DNA from: Alphaproteobacteria bacterium
Lineage (GTDB): Bacteria; Pseudomonadota; Alphaproteobacteria; Rhizobiales; Aestuariivirgaceae
Reading direction: 5' to 3'
DNA length: 10,833 nucleotides
Assembly (NCBI GenBank): GCA_020441605.1
Contig: JAGRLX010000001.1
Location: 3,054-13,886, forward strand
Shown here: positions 1 through 7,037 of the stretch, one piece after another
How the letters are laid out: every line of letters starts with the position of its first letter
Numbering within the stretch: the stretch's first letter is position 1
Notes under the pieces: generated by a model
Databases searched by the model: none
What the model saw: only the letters and a program-made list of their open reading frames with translations
Told to the model about the DNA's origin: nothing
Made by a program: the position numbers and the translations under genes

Positions 1-1272
1 GTCGTCGACCAGGATGCCGATCGAAAAGATGAGCGCGAAGAGGCTGACGCGATTGAGCGTATAGCCCATGACCCGAGCGGCGAAGAGCGTGAGCAGAATG
101 GTGGTCGGAATCACCAGTGCGACCACAATGGCCTCCCGCCAGCCAATGGAGATCGCCACGAGGATGACGATCGAGATCGTGGCGAGGCCGAGGTGAAAGA
201 GAAGTTCATTGGCCTTCTCGTTGGCGGTTTCGCCATAGTTGCGGGTGACCTCGACGGCAATGTCCTCGGGAATGATCCGTCCCTTGAGTTCCTCGAGCCG
301 CTCGATGATGCGTTCGGCAATGACCACGGCGTTGGTGCCCGGGCGCTTGGCCAAGGCGAGAGAAACGGCCGGCACCGCCGCGACCGCGCCGTCGCCAGAG
401 ATGACGTTGGACACGCGGGTCTCGCTGCTGTCGGAGGCAAGCAGCACGCGCGCCACATCGCGGACGTAAACAGGCCGGTCGTCGCGGGTGGTGAGCAGGA
501 TGTTACCGATCTCGGCAGGCGTCTGGAGGGTCTGGCCCGCCATCAGTGAGATCTGGGAATTGTCGTCGCGAACCTTGCCTGCTTCGAAGGACCGGTTGGC
601 GCCGGCAAGTTTTCCCGCCAATTGCTGCAGCGTGACGCCATAAAGCGCCAGCCGTTCAGGGTCTGGCTCGATGCGGATCTCTTCCGCCTGCTGGCCCGTG
701 ATATAGGTCAGTCCGATGTCTTCCAGCTTGGCCAGTTCCACCTGCAATTCGCGGGCGATGCGGCTGATTCCGTTAGCCGTCCAATGGGCGGCGACTTCGG
801 GCTTGGGTGAAAGGGTGAGCACCACGATCGCCACGTCGTCGATGCCGCGGCCAACGATCAGGGGCTCGGGAATGCCCACCGGAATGCGATCCATGTTGGC
901 GCGGATCTTCTCGTGCACGCGCAGAATGGCGGCATCGGAGCTGGTGCCGACCAGGAAGCGAGCGGTCACCATGGTGCGGTCGTCCGCCGTCTGTGAATAG
1001 ACATGCTCGACGCCATCGATGCTCTTGATGATCGTCTCGAGCGGTTCGGTCACCAGTTTCACCGCGTCTTCGGCCTTGAGACCGTCGGCCCGCACGTGAA
1101 TATCGACCATCGGAACCGAGATTTGCGGCTCCTCCTCGCGCGGCAGGGTCACCAGCGCCACGAGGCCCACGATCAGCGAAGCAAAGAGAAAGAGCGGCGT
1201 CAGCGGAGATGCGATGAAGGCTTTTGTCAGCCGACCGGCAATGCCCAGGTGTTCGTCCGTTCCGGTGGTCAT
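1..1272 (-). CDS. RND efflux transporter permease subunit (3' end cut by window edge)
   Basis: This is the inner-membrane proton-antiport pump of a tripartite efflux system, of the AcrB/HAE superfamily. The first 424 residues are visible. A first transmembrane helix lies at about residues 15-45, followed by the PREEEPQISVP motif that opens the periplasmic porter domain. The porter domain fills residues 50-370. A second hydrophobic stretch precedes the motif SIGILVDD, which ends exactly at the window edge. Its two Asp residues (423-424) correspond to the AcrB proton-relay Asp407/Asp408 on helix 4, so the pump looks functional as far as it can be read. About 60% of a usual ~1,030-residue protein is missing to the left. 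The ATG overlaps the stop of the adaptor gene by 4 bp (ATGA). It has no strong ribosome site of its own, so translation is probably coupled. The substrate cannot be told from sequence. Confidence 0.97.
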   Translation of the reverse strand, partial: MTTGTDEHLGIAGRLTKAFIASPLTPLFLFASLIVGLVALVTLPREEEPQISVPMVDIHVRADGLKAEDAVKLVTEPLETIIKSIDGVEHVYSQTADDRTMVTARFLVGTSSDAAILRVHEKIRANMDRIPVGIPEPLIVGRGIDDVAIVVLTLSPKPEVAAHWTANGISRIARELQVELAKLEDIGLTYITGQQAEEIRIEPDPERLALYGVTLQQLAGKLAGANRSFEAGKVRDDNSQISLMAGQTLQTPAEIGNILLTTRDDRPVYVRDVARVLLASDSSETRVSNVISGDGAVAAVPAVSLALAKRPGTNAVVIAERIIERLEELKGRIIPEDIAVEVTRNYGETANEKANELLFHLGLATISIVILVAISIGWREAIVVALVIPTTILLTLFAARVMGYTLNRVSLFALIFSIGILVDD

Positions 1273-2282
1273 GGCAGCAACACCTTGTCGCCCTTCTGAA
1301 GACCAGATAGGATTTCCGTCCGCTTGCCCTGCGGCGTGTCATAGGTGTCGCCGATGATCACCGCCACGTCGAGGCCGCCGTCTCCACCGGCCAGCCGCAC
1401 ATAGTCGATGCCATAGCGGTTGGTCACCGCTTCCGGCGGCAGGCTGATCACCTGACGCCGTTCGACCGGTATCCAGACCAGGGTGCGCTCGCCGACAAAG
1501 AAATCGCCGAGCCCGTCGACTTCGACGTCCGCCAGCACCCGGCCACCGGCAATTTCCGGATAGACCTTCACCAGCTTGCCCTTACGCGTTTCGCCAGCGA
1601 TGCCGTCTCCGATCCCTCTCGCACCCACCAGCACGGCATCGCCCTCGGTGATCTGCGCGGCATGGCGTTCGGGCAGGGAGAGACGCAAGAAATATCCGCC
1701 GCCGGCAATCCTTGCGACCACCTCGCCGGGCATCACAACCGAACCCTTGGTCACCGGAACGGCCAACACGCGGCCAGGCGCCGGCGCAAGAACCTCTCCT
1801 TCCGCACCCTGCTGCACCAATACGGCGCGCTCGGCCTTGGCGGCCGTCAACTGATTGGTCAGAACGTCGACCTGGGTCTGCAGCGTATCGACCCGGCTCT
1901 TGGGCACCACGCCCGAGGCCAGGAGTTTCTTGGCCCGCTCCAGTTCGGTCACGGCATTCTGGAATTCAGCGTCGACGGCGAGAATGCGCGCGTCGATGGC
2001 CTGAAGCTGCAGGGCCAGCTTGTCGTCGACGACGGTCGCGACCACATCGCCAGACTGCACGGCGGAGCCCTCCTCGACGTTCAGCGTGACGATAGTCCCA
2101 CCGATCCGCGCCCGGGCCAGGGCGGTGTCGCGGCTTTCGACGCGCCCAAACACCGCCTTGAGCTCAACCTTTTCCTCAAGACTCACCGTCATTTCGGCAG
2201 CCCGGGCAGGCGCCGCCGCCCAGGCCGAAGCCACAAGCATCAACGCCAAGGCCATGGCGTTGAACAGGCTGGTCACTTGCAT
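1269..2282 (-). CDS. RND efflux periplasmic adaptor (HlyD/MFP family)
   Basis: This is the periplasmic adaptor that links the RND pump to an outer-membrane channel. It has 337 residues. A Sec signal peptide covers about residues 1-29, with a hydrophobic core and an APARA cleavage-type end. The first half of a lipoyl/biotinyl-like domain follows (around VEEGSAVQSGDVVATV, 69-84). A helical hairpin with coiled-coil character spans about 88-157. The second lipoyl half is at 163-192, and beta-barrel and membrane-proximal domains run to the end (GLQKGDKVLLP). The reading frame is open upstream to 2450. The ATG at 2282 is preferred because GGAGGGAG lies just upstream and because it places the signal peptide at the N terminus. 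It follows the DUF2892 gene by 47 bp and overlaps the permease gene by 4 bp, so the three form one operon. Confidence 0.95.
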   Translation of the reverse strand: MQVTSLFNAMALALMLVASAWAAAPARAAEMTVSLEEKVELKAVFGRVESRDTALARARIGGTIVTLNVEEGSAVQSGDVVATVVDDKLALQLQAIDARILAVDAEFQNAVTELERAKKLLASGVVPKSRVDTLQTQVDVLTNQLTAAKAERAVLVQQGAEGEVLAPAPGRVLAVPVTKGSVVMPGEVVARIAGGGYFLRLSLPERHAAQITEGDAVLVGARGIGDGIAGETRKGKLVKVYPEIAGGRVLADVEVDGLGDFFVGERTLVWIPVERRQVISLPPEAVTNRYGIDYVRLAGGDGGLDVAVIIGDTYDTPQGKRTEILSGLQKGDKVLLP

Positions 2283-2329
2283 TGCTGCTCCCTCCTTCAG
2301 GACATCATCCAGGCTGGACGGACCAGATG

Positions 2330-2533
2330 TCAGCGAAAGGCTTCGCCGGTCCGGCAGCCTACCTTCTTGAAAATCATGGCCGCCGGGCAGAACCCAGTGA
2401 ACGCGGCCTGGAACATGTTGAGCCCCGCGAAGGCCGTCAGCAACAGCCAATAGGGCGACATGAAATATCCAAGCGCAAGCGACACCAGCACAACGAGTCC
2501 GGCAAAGGCCAATACGGCACGGTCAACATTCAT
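2330..2533 (-). CDS. DUF2892 (YgaP-like) small inner-membrane protein
   Basis: This 67-residue protein begins MNVDRAVLAFAGLVVLVSLA, the typical opening of the DUF2892 family. That domain also forms the membrane anchor of the E. coli rhodanese YgaP. Two transmembrane helices are visible (about 5-24 and 27-48), followed by the conserved GFCPA turn (Cys49) and a short basic tail with a second Cys (60). The ATG at 2533 has a GGATGGAG ribosome site upstream. It is the first gene of the efflux operon. In other genomes the family often sits in sulfide- or persulfide-responsive operons controlled by ArsR-type repressors. That knowledge, together with the AT-rich dyad in front of it, suggests sulfur-stress control, but no repressor gene is visible here. 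Its molecular role is not known. Confidence 0.93.
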   Translation of the reverse strand: MNVDRAVLAFAGLVVLVSLALGYFMSPYWLLLTAFAGLNMFQAAFTGFCPAAMIFKKVGCRTGEAFR

Positions 2534-2589
2534 CTCTGTAACTCCATCCCATCTGTTTGGATGACCATTTCGTCATCGTTCAAGTGTGT

Positions 2590-2616
2590 ATATTATAATA
2601 TTCTAATATTTATCAA
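2590..2616 (-). promoter_or_regulatory. Putative promoter with AT-rich dyad (operator) for the efflux operon
   Basis: Read on the minus strand, a TTGATA -35-like box (2616-2611) is followed after 15 bases by TAATAT (2595-2590), with an overlapping TATAAT at 2597-2592. Between the boxes lies AATATT-CT-AATATT (2597-2610), two self-complementary hexamers around a 2-base centre. It is a strong AT island in otherwise GC-rich DNA. Placement between -35 and -10 fits a repressor site. An ArsR-type (BigR/YgaV-like) repressor is an inference from the DUF2892 gene it precedes. Confidence 0.55.
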
Positions 2617-2659
2617 GCCAGCCAGACTTGCCACTTTGTCGCAGTAGTTCGTCAACGCG

Positions 2660-2703
2660 CTTTGGTCAAAGGGTGCTCAGGGCCAGATCCAGCACTACCA
2701 AAG
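2660..2703 (-). terminator. Nested inverted repeat downstream of the kinase gene, possible terminator
   Basis: CTTTGGT (2660-2666) pairs perfectly with ACCAAAG (2697-2703). Inside it GTGCT (2673-2677) pairs with AGCAC (2691-2695). The structure starts 8 bases beyond the kinase stop codon, between that gene and the efflux promoter. No T-run follows it on the minus strand, so intrinsic termination is uncertain. It may instead be a 3'-end stabilising or Rho-associated structure. The rest of the gap between the kinase and DUF2892 genes (2534-2710) shows only the efflux promoter. Confidence 0.35.
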
Positions 2704-2710
2704 GCTGTCG

Positions 2711-4027
2711 TTAGGTTCCGTCCCGCAACGCTACAAAATAGTCGTCGTTGCCGACTTGCCCGCCCTTCATGGCGATTTCCAACCCGTGCATGGCCTCCGG
2801 GCCCCCGTGGGCGGTGCACAGGGGCGAACCAGGCGTCGCGCGCAATGGAAAGCGCGTGGTCAGGGCCAGAATGCCGAGTTCGCTCAGGGCATGGCTGGAG
2901 GTATCGCCGCCCGCCAGGATGACCCTGCGCAACCGGCACCTTTCGATCAATGCCCGCATTATGCGTCCGAGCGCCCGGCCCAGCCGGTTGCGGGCGTCCG
3001 GATCGGCATCGAGCTCTGGTCCACGGTCGGTGCCCCCACCAAGCGCCGAATAAACGATGACGCTGCGCCCGGCGTCCAGGCGTGCGGCGCCATCGTCAAC
3101 CAGAGCGGCGATGCGCACATCGGCGTCGCTTGCGACAAGGGACACGGGATCGATGGCGATACCGTCGAAGCCGCAGGACAGGGCATGACGGATCTGGCGT
3201 TCGGTGGTGGGTGAGCAGCTTCCCGAAACCGCGAGCATGCGGTCGACCTTGCCGAGGCGCGGAAATGGCGCATCCTTCTGCGCAGTGCCAACAGCGATCC
3301 AGGCCTGCAGCAGGGCATATTCAACGCCCGAGGAGCCGGCGACGAATGGCCCCGTCCGTTGCGCCAGCCGCAGCAGATGGTCTCCAACGGCCCTCTGGCT
3401 ATGGGCATCCACAACGTCAAACAACACGATGCCCCGCGGTCCGTCGCCATGGCCATCGGCAGCCGGAGAAGCCAGGGCGTCGAGGCCCACCAGATGGATG
3501 GGCTGCTCCGTCTGCCGTCCGAGGTGCAGGCGGAGGTCGGACTCTTTCATCGGGGTCACCGGGTGGCGGCTCATCACCGGATGGCGGTCAATCCGATGGA
3601 CCTGCCCCTGGTAGCCCGCGAACAGATGGCCGAATGCCGTATAGCGGCGAAGCTGCGGCGCGCCGACCACCAGCGGAACGGCCGGCTGGGCGAACACCTC
3701 GAAGCCGATGTCGATGGCCCTGCCGATACTGCCGGTCCCCGGGCTCGAGTCGAAGGTCGAGCAGACCTTGTAGTGGCAGTGGGCCGCACCGAGACCCTTT
3801 AGCCAGGCGAGAGCCGGGCGAAGATGTGCCTCCATCCATGCGGGCGTCTGGCTGCGGCTGGTCCCGGCCAGGCCCACGGCCCTGTAACCGGCAAACTGGC
3901 GGTATTCCTCCGCATCGGGCATACGTGTGAACAGCACCGTGCGCAGGCCGTGTGATGCCAGCGCCTCCATCACGTCGGTCGAACCGGTGAAGTCGTCGCC
4001 ATAGAAGCTGAGTAGCGGTGGGGCCAT
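2711..4027 (-). CDS. oiaK: Four-carbon acid sugar kinase family protein (DUF1537), likely 3-oxo-isoapionate kinase
   Basis: This 438-residue protein has the two-domain layout of DUF1537 sugar-acid kinases. The N-terminal substrate-binding domain (about 1-235) carries YGDDFTGSTD (9-18) and KVCSTFDSSPGTGSIGRA (87-104). The C-terminal nucleotide-binding domain (about 262-430) carries GSCSPTTERQI (269-279), LAGGDTSSHAL (371-381) and KGGQVG (421-426). The predicted reaction is ATP-dependent phosphorylation of 3-oxo-isoapionate to its 4-phosphate in the cytosol. The family also includes kinases for D-threonate, D-erythronate and related acids, so substrate assignment rests on context. The kinase is paired with a RuBisCO-like protein, with an ApnO homologue nearby. 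It starts 3 bases after the stop of the RuBisCO-like gene, with GGAG in the end of that gene as ribosome site, so the two are co-translated. The family call is firm and the substrate is inferred. Confidence 0.88.
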   Translation of the reverse strand: MAPPLLSFYGDDFTGSTDVMEALASHGLRTVLFTRMPDAEEYRQFAGYRAVGLAGTSRSQTPAWMEAHLRPALAWLKGLGAAHCHYKVCSTFDSSPGTGSIGRAIDIGFEVFAQPAVPLVVGAPQLRRYTAFGHLFAGYQGQVHRIDRHPVMSRHPVTPMKESDLRLHLGRQTEQPIHLVGLDALASPAADGHGDGPRGIVLFDVVDAHSQRAVGDHLLRLAQRTGPFVAGSSGVEYALLQAWIAVGTAQKDAPFPRLGKVDRMLAVSGSCSPTTERQIRHALSCGFDGIAIDPVSLVASDADVRIAALVDDGAARLDAGRSVIVYSALGGGTDRGPELDADPDARNRLGRALGRIMRALIERCRLRRVILAGGDTSSHALSELGILALTTRFPLRATPGSPLCTAHGGPEAMHGLEIAMKGGQVGNDDYFVALRDGT

Positions 4028-4030
4028 GGC

Positions 4031-5293
4031 TCAGTCTCCGCGGCCTTCGCCGAATTTGACGAGCGACCGGGCCAGCTCGGGATGGGACCTGGCGTAGTCG
4101 TCAAGGCTGATCCCCGCGACCGCTGCCTCCCAGGCCTGGCGCACGGCACGCACCCCGGCCGCCGGTCCATCCGGATGGCTGACGATGCCGCCGCCACAGA
4201 GATAGAGGAGATCCTGGGTCCGGCCGGTACGCTCATAGGTTTCCGGCGCCTGTCCGCCCCATTGCCCAGATCCGGCCACTGGAAGGCAACAGTCATCGTC
4301 TGAAAAGATCGGCGTGGTCACGGCCTTGAACGCGGCAACGAAGCTCTCGTCCGGCTCCCAGTATTTCACCCTTATGCCGTTGATCTGGAACTGGTCGACG
4401 CCCAGCAGCCGCCAGAACTGCTGATAGACGCGGAAATCCATGCCGAGGCCCGGATGGCGGGTCAGGATGTCCCAGCCATTGCGATGGGCATGAAGAACGA
4501 GGCCGGAGCGCTTGCGCAGGAAGGCCATGCCGCCGAAGCCGACCGAGTTGATGTTGATGACGGCGCAATTGCCGCCCGCCGCCAGCACCATGTCGTGGTT
4601 GCGCATCATTTCGTCCGGATCGGCGTGGCTTATACCAAAGGCATACATCACCTTGCGGCCGGCGCGCTGCTCGCGGTCGAGGATGATCGGCATGATGGCC
4701 TTCACTCGATCCGCCAAGGACGAATAGGCAGGGCTCATCAGTTTTTCATCGTCCTTGATGAAATCGGCGTCGGCTTCCACAAGTTCACGCACCAGTTCGG
4801 CCGTTTCGTGGGGCCTGAGGCCAAGCGCCGGCTTGACGATGGTGCCGATGATCGGGCGGCCGTGGACCCCGGCAAGTTGTCGGCTGCCCTTCACGCCGAA
4901 TTGCGGACCGGGATGGGCCCCGCGGAACGCTTCCGGCAGTTTCATGTCGACAACTCGGATTCCGGAGAGGCCCTTGATCGAATAGACGCCGCCAATGGCG
5001 ATGGTCATCAGCGCGGCGAGATCGGTTCCCACGGCATCGATGGGAAAGTCGATGTCGGCGTCGCCGCGATTGAAGGGCCCCGGCCCCTGGTCCGGAAAGG
5101 ACGATGCAATGGCGGGCTCCAGGTGGCGGATCGCCACCACCCGTGCGGCCACGCGGGCCTTGAGCTCCTCCGTCTCGCCCGGTAGCGCCACGAAGGTTCC
5201 CGTGGATTGGTCGCTGGCGATCTTCTCGGCCAGCCTCGCAACGCTTCCGGGCGTTTCGATGCGATAGGTGATGCGGATGACATCGTTGCTCAA
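4031..5293 (-). CDS. RuBisCO-like protein (form IV), likely 3-oxo-isoapionate-4-phosphate decarboxylase or transcarboxylase/hydrolase
   Basis: This is a 420-residue RuBisCO large-subunit-like protein. By alignment by eye, RuBisCO Lys175 corresponds to K154 (TIVKPALGL). The carbamylated Lys201 and metal ligands Asp203/Glu204 correspond to K180, D182 and E183 (FIKDDE). His294/Arg295 match H270/R271, Lys334 matches K310, and the phosphate loop GGGIVSHP is at 367-374. Lys177 is replaced by Ala156, His327 by Gln303 and Ser379 by Gly341, so it is not a carbon-fixing RuBisCO. Two RuBisCO-like proteins are known in D-apionate breakdown. OiaX decarboxylates 3-oxo-isoapionate-4-phosphate to L-erythrulose-1-phosphate. 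OiaT converts it to 3-phosphoglycerate plus glycolate. I cannot tell which this is. The start is TTG. No in-frame ATG lies between it and the upstream in-frame stop, and ITYRIETPG begins where the family normally starts. It heads the operon with the kinase. Confidence 0.9.
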   Translation of the reverse strand: MSNDVIRITYRIETPGSVARLAEKIASDQSTGTFVALPGETEELKARVAARVVAIRHLEPAIASSFPDQGPGPFNRGDADIDFPIDAVGTDLAALMTIAIGGVYSIKGLSGIRVVDMKLPEAFRGAHPGPQFGVKGSRQLAGVHGRPIIGTIVKPALGLRPHETAELVRELVEADADFIKDDEKLMSPAYSSLADRVKAIMPIILDREQRAGRKVMYAFGISHADPDEMMRNHDMVLAAGGNCAVININSVGFGGMAFLRKRSGLVLHAHRNGWDILTRHPGLGMDFRVYQQFWRLLGVDQFQINGIRVKYWEPDESFVAAFKAVTTPIFSDDDCCLPVAGSGQWGGQAPETYERTGRTQDLLYLCGGGIVSHPDGPAAGVRAVRQAWEAAVAGISLDDYARSHPELARSLVKFGEGRGD

Positions 5294-5312
5294 TTTGCGC
5301 GCTGCCCGATTA

Positions 5313-5325
5313 CTGGTATGGTGAG
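5313..5325. promoter_or_regulatory. Putative GntR (NanR-like) operator, copy 1
   Basis: CTGGTATGGTGAG lies in the 67-base gap between the divergent RuBisCO-like gene (start 5293) and GntR regulator 1 (start 5361). It matches 12 of 13 bases of the element at 6988-7000 and shares its first seven bases with the element at 7068. E. coli NanR, a relative of these regulators, binds GGTATA elements. No convincing -10/-35 pair was found for either gene here, so both promoters are probably weak or activator/repressor-shaped. The site call is inference from repetition and position. Confidence 0.55.
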
Positions 5326-5360
5326 CATATCTCTAGTTCACCCCATGGCTGGCTGCCATC

Positions 5361-6071
5361 ATGAAATCCGACCGGATCGTCCGGCGCAAACTTTCCGACG
5401 AGGTGTTTGACCGGCTGAAACGCATAATCACCGGCGGCGATCTTCTGCCTGGCGATGAAATGCCTTCGGAGCGGGAACTCATGGACCGTTTCGGCGTCGG
5501 CCGGCCGGCGATCCGGGAAGCCATGCAGTCGCTCGCCAACATGGGCCTGATCTCGATCAGCCATGGCGAAAGGGCGCGGGTTCTCGAAGTGACAGCCCAG
5601 TCGATCATCCGCCAGGTCGATCAGACGGCCCACATCATGCTGTCGCGCTCCACCGATTCCCTCGAGCACCTCAAGAACGCGCGCCTGTTCTTCGAACGGG
5701 GCATGGTCCGGGAGGCGGCGCTCAAGGCCAGCAGCGATGACATGCTGGCACTGCGAGCCATCCTTGCCGAACAGCGCGAAAGTCTCGGTGATGCCGAGCG
5801 CTTCATTGCCGCCGACATGCGTTTTCATGTCCGGATCGCGGCAATCTCCGGCAATCCGATCTTCGTGGCGGTGAGCGAAGCCATGCTTGGCTGGCTCAAG
5901 GCCTATCATACCGAGATGCTGCTGTGGGCGGGCAAGGAACGCCATACGCTGGCCGAGCACGACGAGATTCTGGGCTGCATCGAGGTCCGGAATGCCGACG
6001 GCGCTGAAGCGGCGCTGGTGCGGCATCTGGAACGCTCGCGCTCGCTCTATACCCTCAACAGGCCTGGATGA
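5361..6071 (+). CDS. GntR-family regulator 1 (FadR subfamily, FCD domain, NanR-like)
   Basis: This 236-residue DNA-binding regulator has an N-terminal winged helix at about 8-76, with the GntR signature PSERELMDRFGVGRPAIREA (35-54). It has an all-helical C-terminal FCD ligand-binding domain at about 100-228. The FCD metal site is complete: D152, H156, H200 and H222. Such domains usually bind an organic acid through the metal. It is divergent from the RuBisCO-like/kinase operon and shares a CTGGTAT element with it. It most likely represses that operon and itself until a pathway acid such as D-apionate or an intermediate is present. The exact effector is unknown. The ribosome site is weak. It resembles the regulator at 7088 in length, domain order and many residues, suggesting duplication. 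Confidence 0.94.
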   Translation: MKSDRIVRRKLSDEVFDRLKRIITGGDLLPGDEMPSERELMDRFGVGRPAIREAMQSLANMGLISISHGERARVLEVTAQSIIRQVDQTAHIMLSRSTDSLEHLKNARLFFERGMVREAALKASSDDMLALRAILAEQRESLGDAERFIAADMRFHVRIAAISGNPIFVAVSEAMLGWLKAYHTEMLLWAGKERHTLAEHDEILGCIEVRNADGAEAALVRHLERSRSLYTLNRPG

Positions 6072-6110
6072 AGCTCCGCACGAGGGAAGGCGAGACATTT
6101 GCCCCAGGCC
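6061..6110. terminator. Weak inverted repeat between convergent genes, possible shared terminator
   Basis: GGCCTGG (6061-6067), at the very end of GntR regulator 1, pairs perfectly with CCAGGCC (6104-6110), 10 bases before the end of the ApnO gene. The loop is 36 bases and no T-run is present on either strand. The gap between the convergent stops is only 49 bases (6072-6120). A bidirectional terminator would be expected here and this is the only dyad I could find. Confidence 0.25.
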
Positions 6111-6120
6111 CACCCCGTGC

Positions 6121-6948
6121 TCAGGTAATCCGTCTGATGCTGGCCGCAATTTCGTCTGGCTCGAAGACCCGCTTCCAGTCGTCGCGCATCAGCATGGGCT
6201 TACCGAACTGGATGGCCTTGTTGCAGGCATCGGAAAAAACGCCGGGCTGTTCCTTGAAGATCACGGCGCCCAGAATGTTCATGTGGCCCAGAAGGAAGTC
6301 GCGTGCCGCCTCGGCCGGCACGCCACGCCGAACCACCTCATCCATGGCTTCACGCATCACGTCGAGCAGCGAGGCGCAGACGGTTTCGGAAAGGCCGGGT
6401 TCGAGCAGCGCCATCTGTTCGACCGTCACCCGGTGAGACCGCATCACGGGTGCCCAGATCAACCGGGCTATTTCCTCGCCCTTGGCATAATCGGAGTCTG
6501 GGCCCTGCATCAGGGCATTGACGATGTGCTGCTTCGCCGCGATCCCGCCGAAGCGATCTCTTTGGGCCGTCGGGTCGGTTTCGTCGTTGAAGATCGGCGG
6601 GTGGCAAGGGTGGGTCACGAAATAGGTGAGATCGTCACGTCTTGGCAGGTGTCCGGCGAAAGGTGCCGCAGCATCGAGCACGATCACCATGGTCCCGGGC
6701 GTGAGCCGCTCAACGATGGAGGCCGCAACCTTGCCGATCGCCGTGTCTGGTACCGCCAGGATGACGACGTCGGCGCCTTCGAGGGCCGCGTCGGGCGCAT
6801 GGCATGAGAGGCCGAAGTCATCTTTGAGCCTTGCTTGTCCGGCAGCACTCACTTCGACGTGTCGTACATCGAAGCGCGATCCCAGAAGGTTGCGCGACAG
6901 GCGGTGGCCCATCTTGCCACCGGCACCAAAGAGAGCAATTGACGACAT
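6121..6948 (-). CDS. apnO: D-apionate oxidoisomerase-like NAD-dependent dehydrogenase
   Basis: This 275-residue protein has an N-terminal Rossmann domain with GAGGKMG (8-14) and VVILAVPDT (61-69). It has an all-helical C-terminal domain of the 6-phosphogluconate/3-hydroxyisobutyrate dehydrogenase type. Distinctive family blocks are HPCHPPIFNDETDP (113-126), LLEPGLSETVCASL (181-194) and GHMNILGAVIF (221-231). The His and Glu in these are candidate metal ligands. As I recall the ApnO family, these blocks are characteristic of it. The expected reaction is NAD+-dependent oxidation of D-apionate with hydroxymethyl migration to give 3-oxo-isoapionate, which OiaK then phosphorylates. The ATG at 6948 is chosen over an in-frame TTG at 6954 because GAGG is well spaced only for the ATG. 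It has its own promoter and diverges from the GntR 2 operon. The lactonase ApnL and D-apiose dehydrogenase are not in the window. Confidence 0.86.
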   Translation of the reverse strand: MSSIALFGAGGKMGHRLSRNLLGSRFDVRHVEVSAAGQARLKDDFGLSCHAPDAALEGADVVILAVPDTAIGKVAASIVERLTPGTMVIVLDAAAPFAGHLPRRDDLTYFVTHPCHPPIFNDETDPTAQRDRFGGIAAKQHIVNALMQGPDSDYAKGEEIARLIWAPVMRSHRVTVEQMALLEPGLSETVCASLLDVMREAMDEVVRRGVPAEAARDFLLGHMNILGAVIFKEQPGVFSDACNKAIQFGKPMLMRDDWKRVFEPDEIAASIRRIT

Positions 6949-6976
6949 GATCAAACCTCGATTAGCTTCATCTGTG

Positions 6977-7004
6977 CTTATATGTTGCTGGTATGATGAG
7001 TCAA
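6977..7004 (-). promoter_or_regulatory. Promoter of the ApnO gene
   Basis: On the minus strand TTGACT (7004-6999) and TATAAG (6982-6977) are separated by 16 bases. Both are close to the sigma-70-type consensus. The CTGGTAT operator copy 2 fills the spacer, a position where a bound repressor would block RNA polymerase. The expected transcript start is about 20 bases before the ATG at 6948. Confidence 0.65.
6988..7000. promoter_or_regulatory. Putative GntR (NanR-like) operator, copy 2
   Basis: CTGGTATGATGAG differs at one base of 13 from copy 1 at 5313-5325. It sits between the -35 and -10 boxes of the ApnO promoter and exactly 80 bases from copy 3. Its context TGCTGGTAT is shared with copy 3. 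Confidence 0.6.
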
Positions 7005-7037
7005 TGACTGTGACGCCAGGACAGCGACATCAAGTGA

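Noticed and set aside
2282..2450. Longer N terminus for the efflux adaptor starting at 2450
   Set aside because: It would overlap the DUF2892 gene, add a non-hydrophobic leader before the signal peptide and ignore the strong ribosome site at 2282.
1662..2453. Long plus-strand open frame (263 codons) opposite the efflux adaptor
   Set aside because: It is antisense to a well-recognised gene, has low-complexity Arg/Gly/His-rich composition and no recognisable domain. GC-rich DNA commonly gives such frames.
3082..3930. Plus-strand open frame (282 codons) opposite the DUF1537 kinase
   Set aside because: Its Arg/Pro/Gly-rich composition has no domain, and the opposite strand carries all kinase motifs.
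4454..5185. Plus-strand open frame (243 codons) opposite the RuBisCO-like gene
   Set aside because: It has the His/Asp/Gly-rich composition typical of an antisense frame, and the real gene on the other strand keeps active-site residues.
4031..5293. True carbon-fixing RuBisCO
   Set aside because: Residues equal to Lys177, His327 and Ser379 are replaced, the length and motifs fit form IV, and no small subunit or phosphoribulokinase is present.
5310..6149. Minus-strand open frame (279 codons) opposite GntR regulator 1
   Set aside because: It is antisense to a complete FadR-type regulator and has no recognisable domain.
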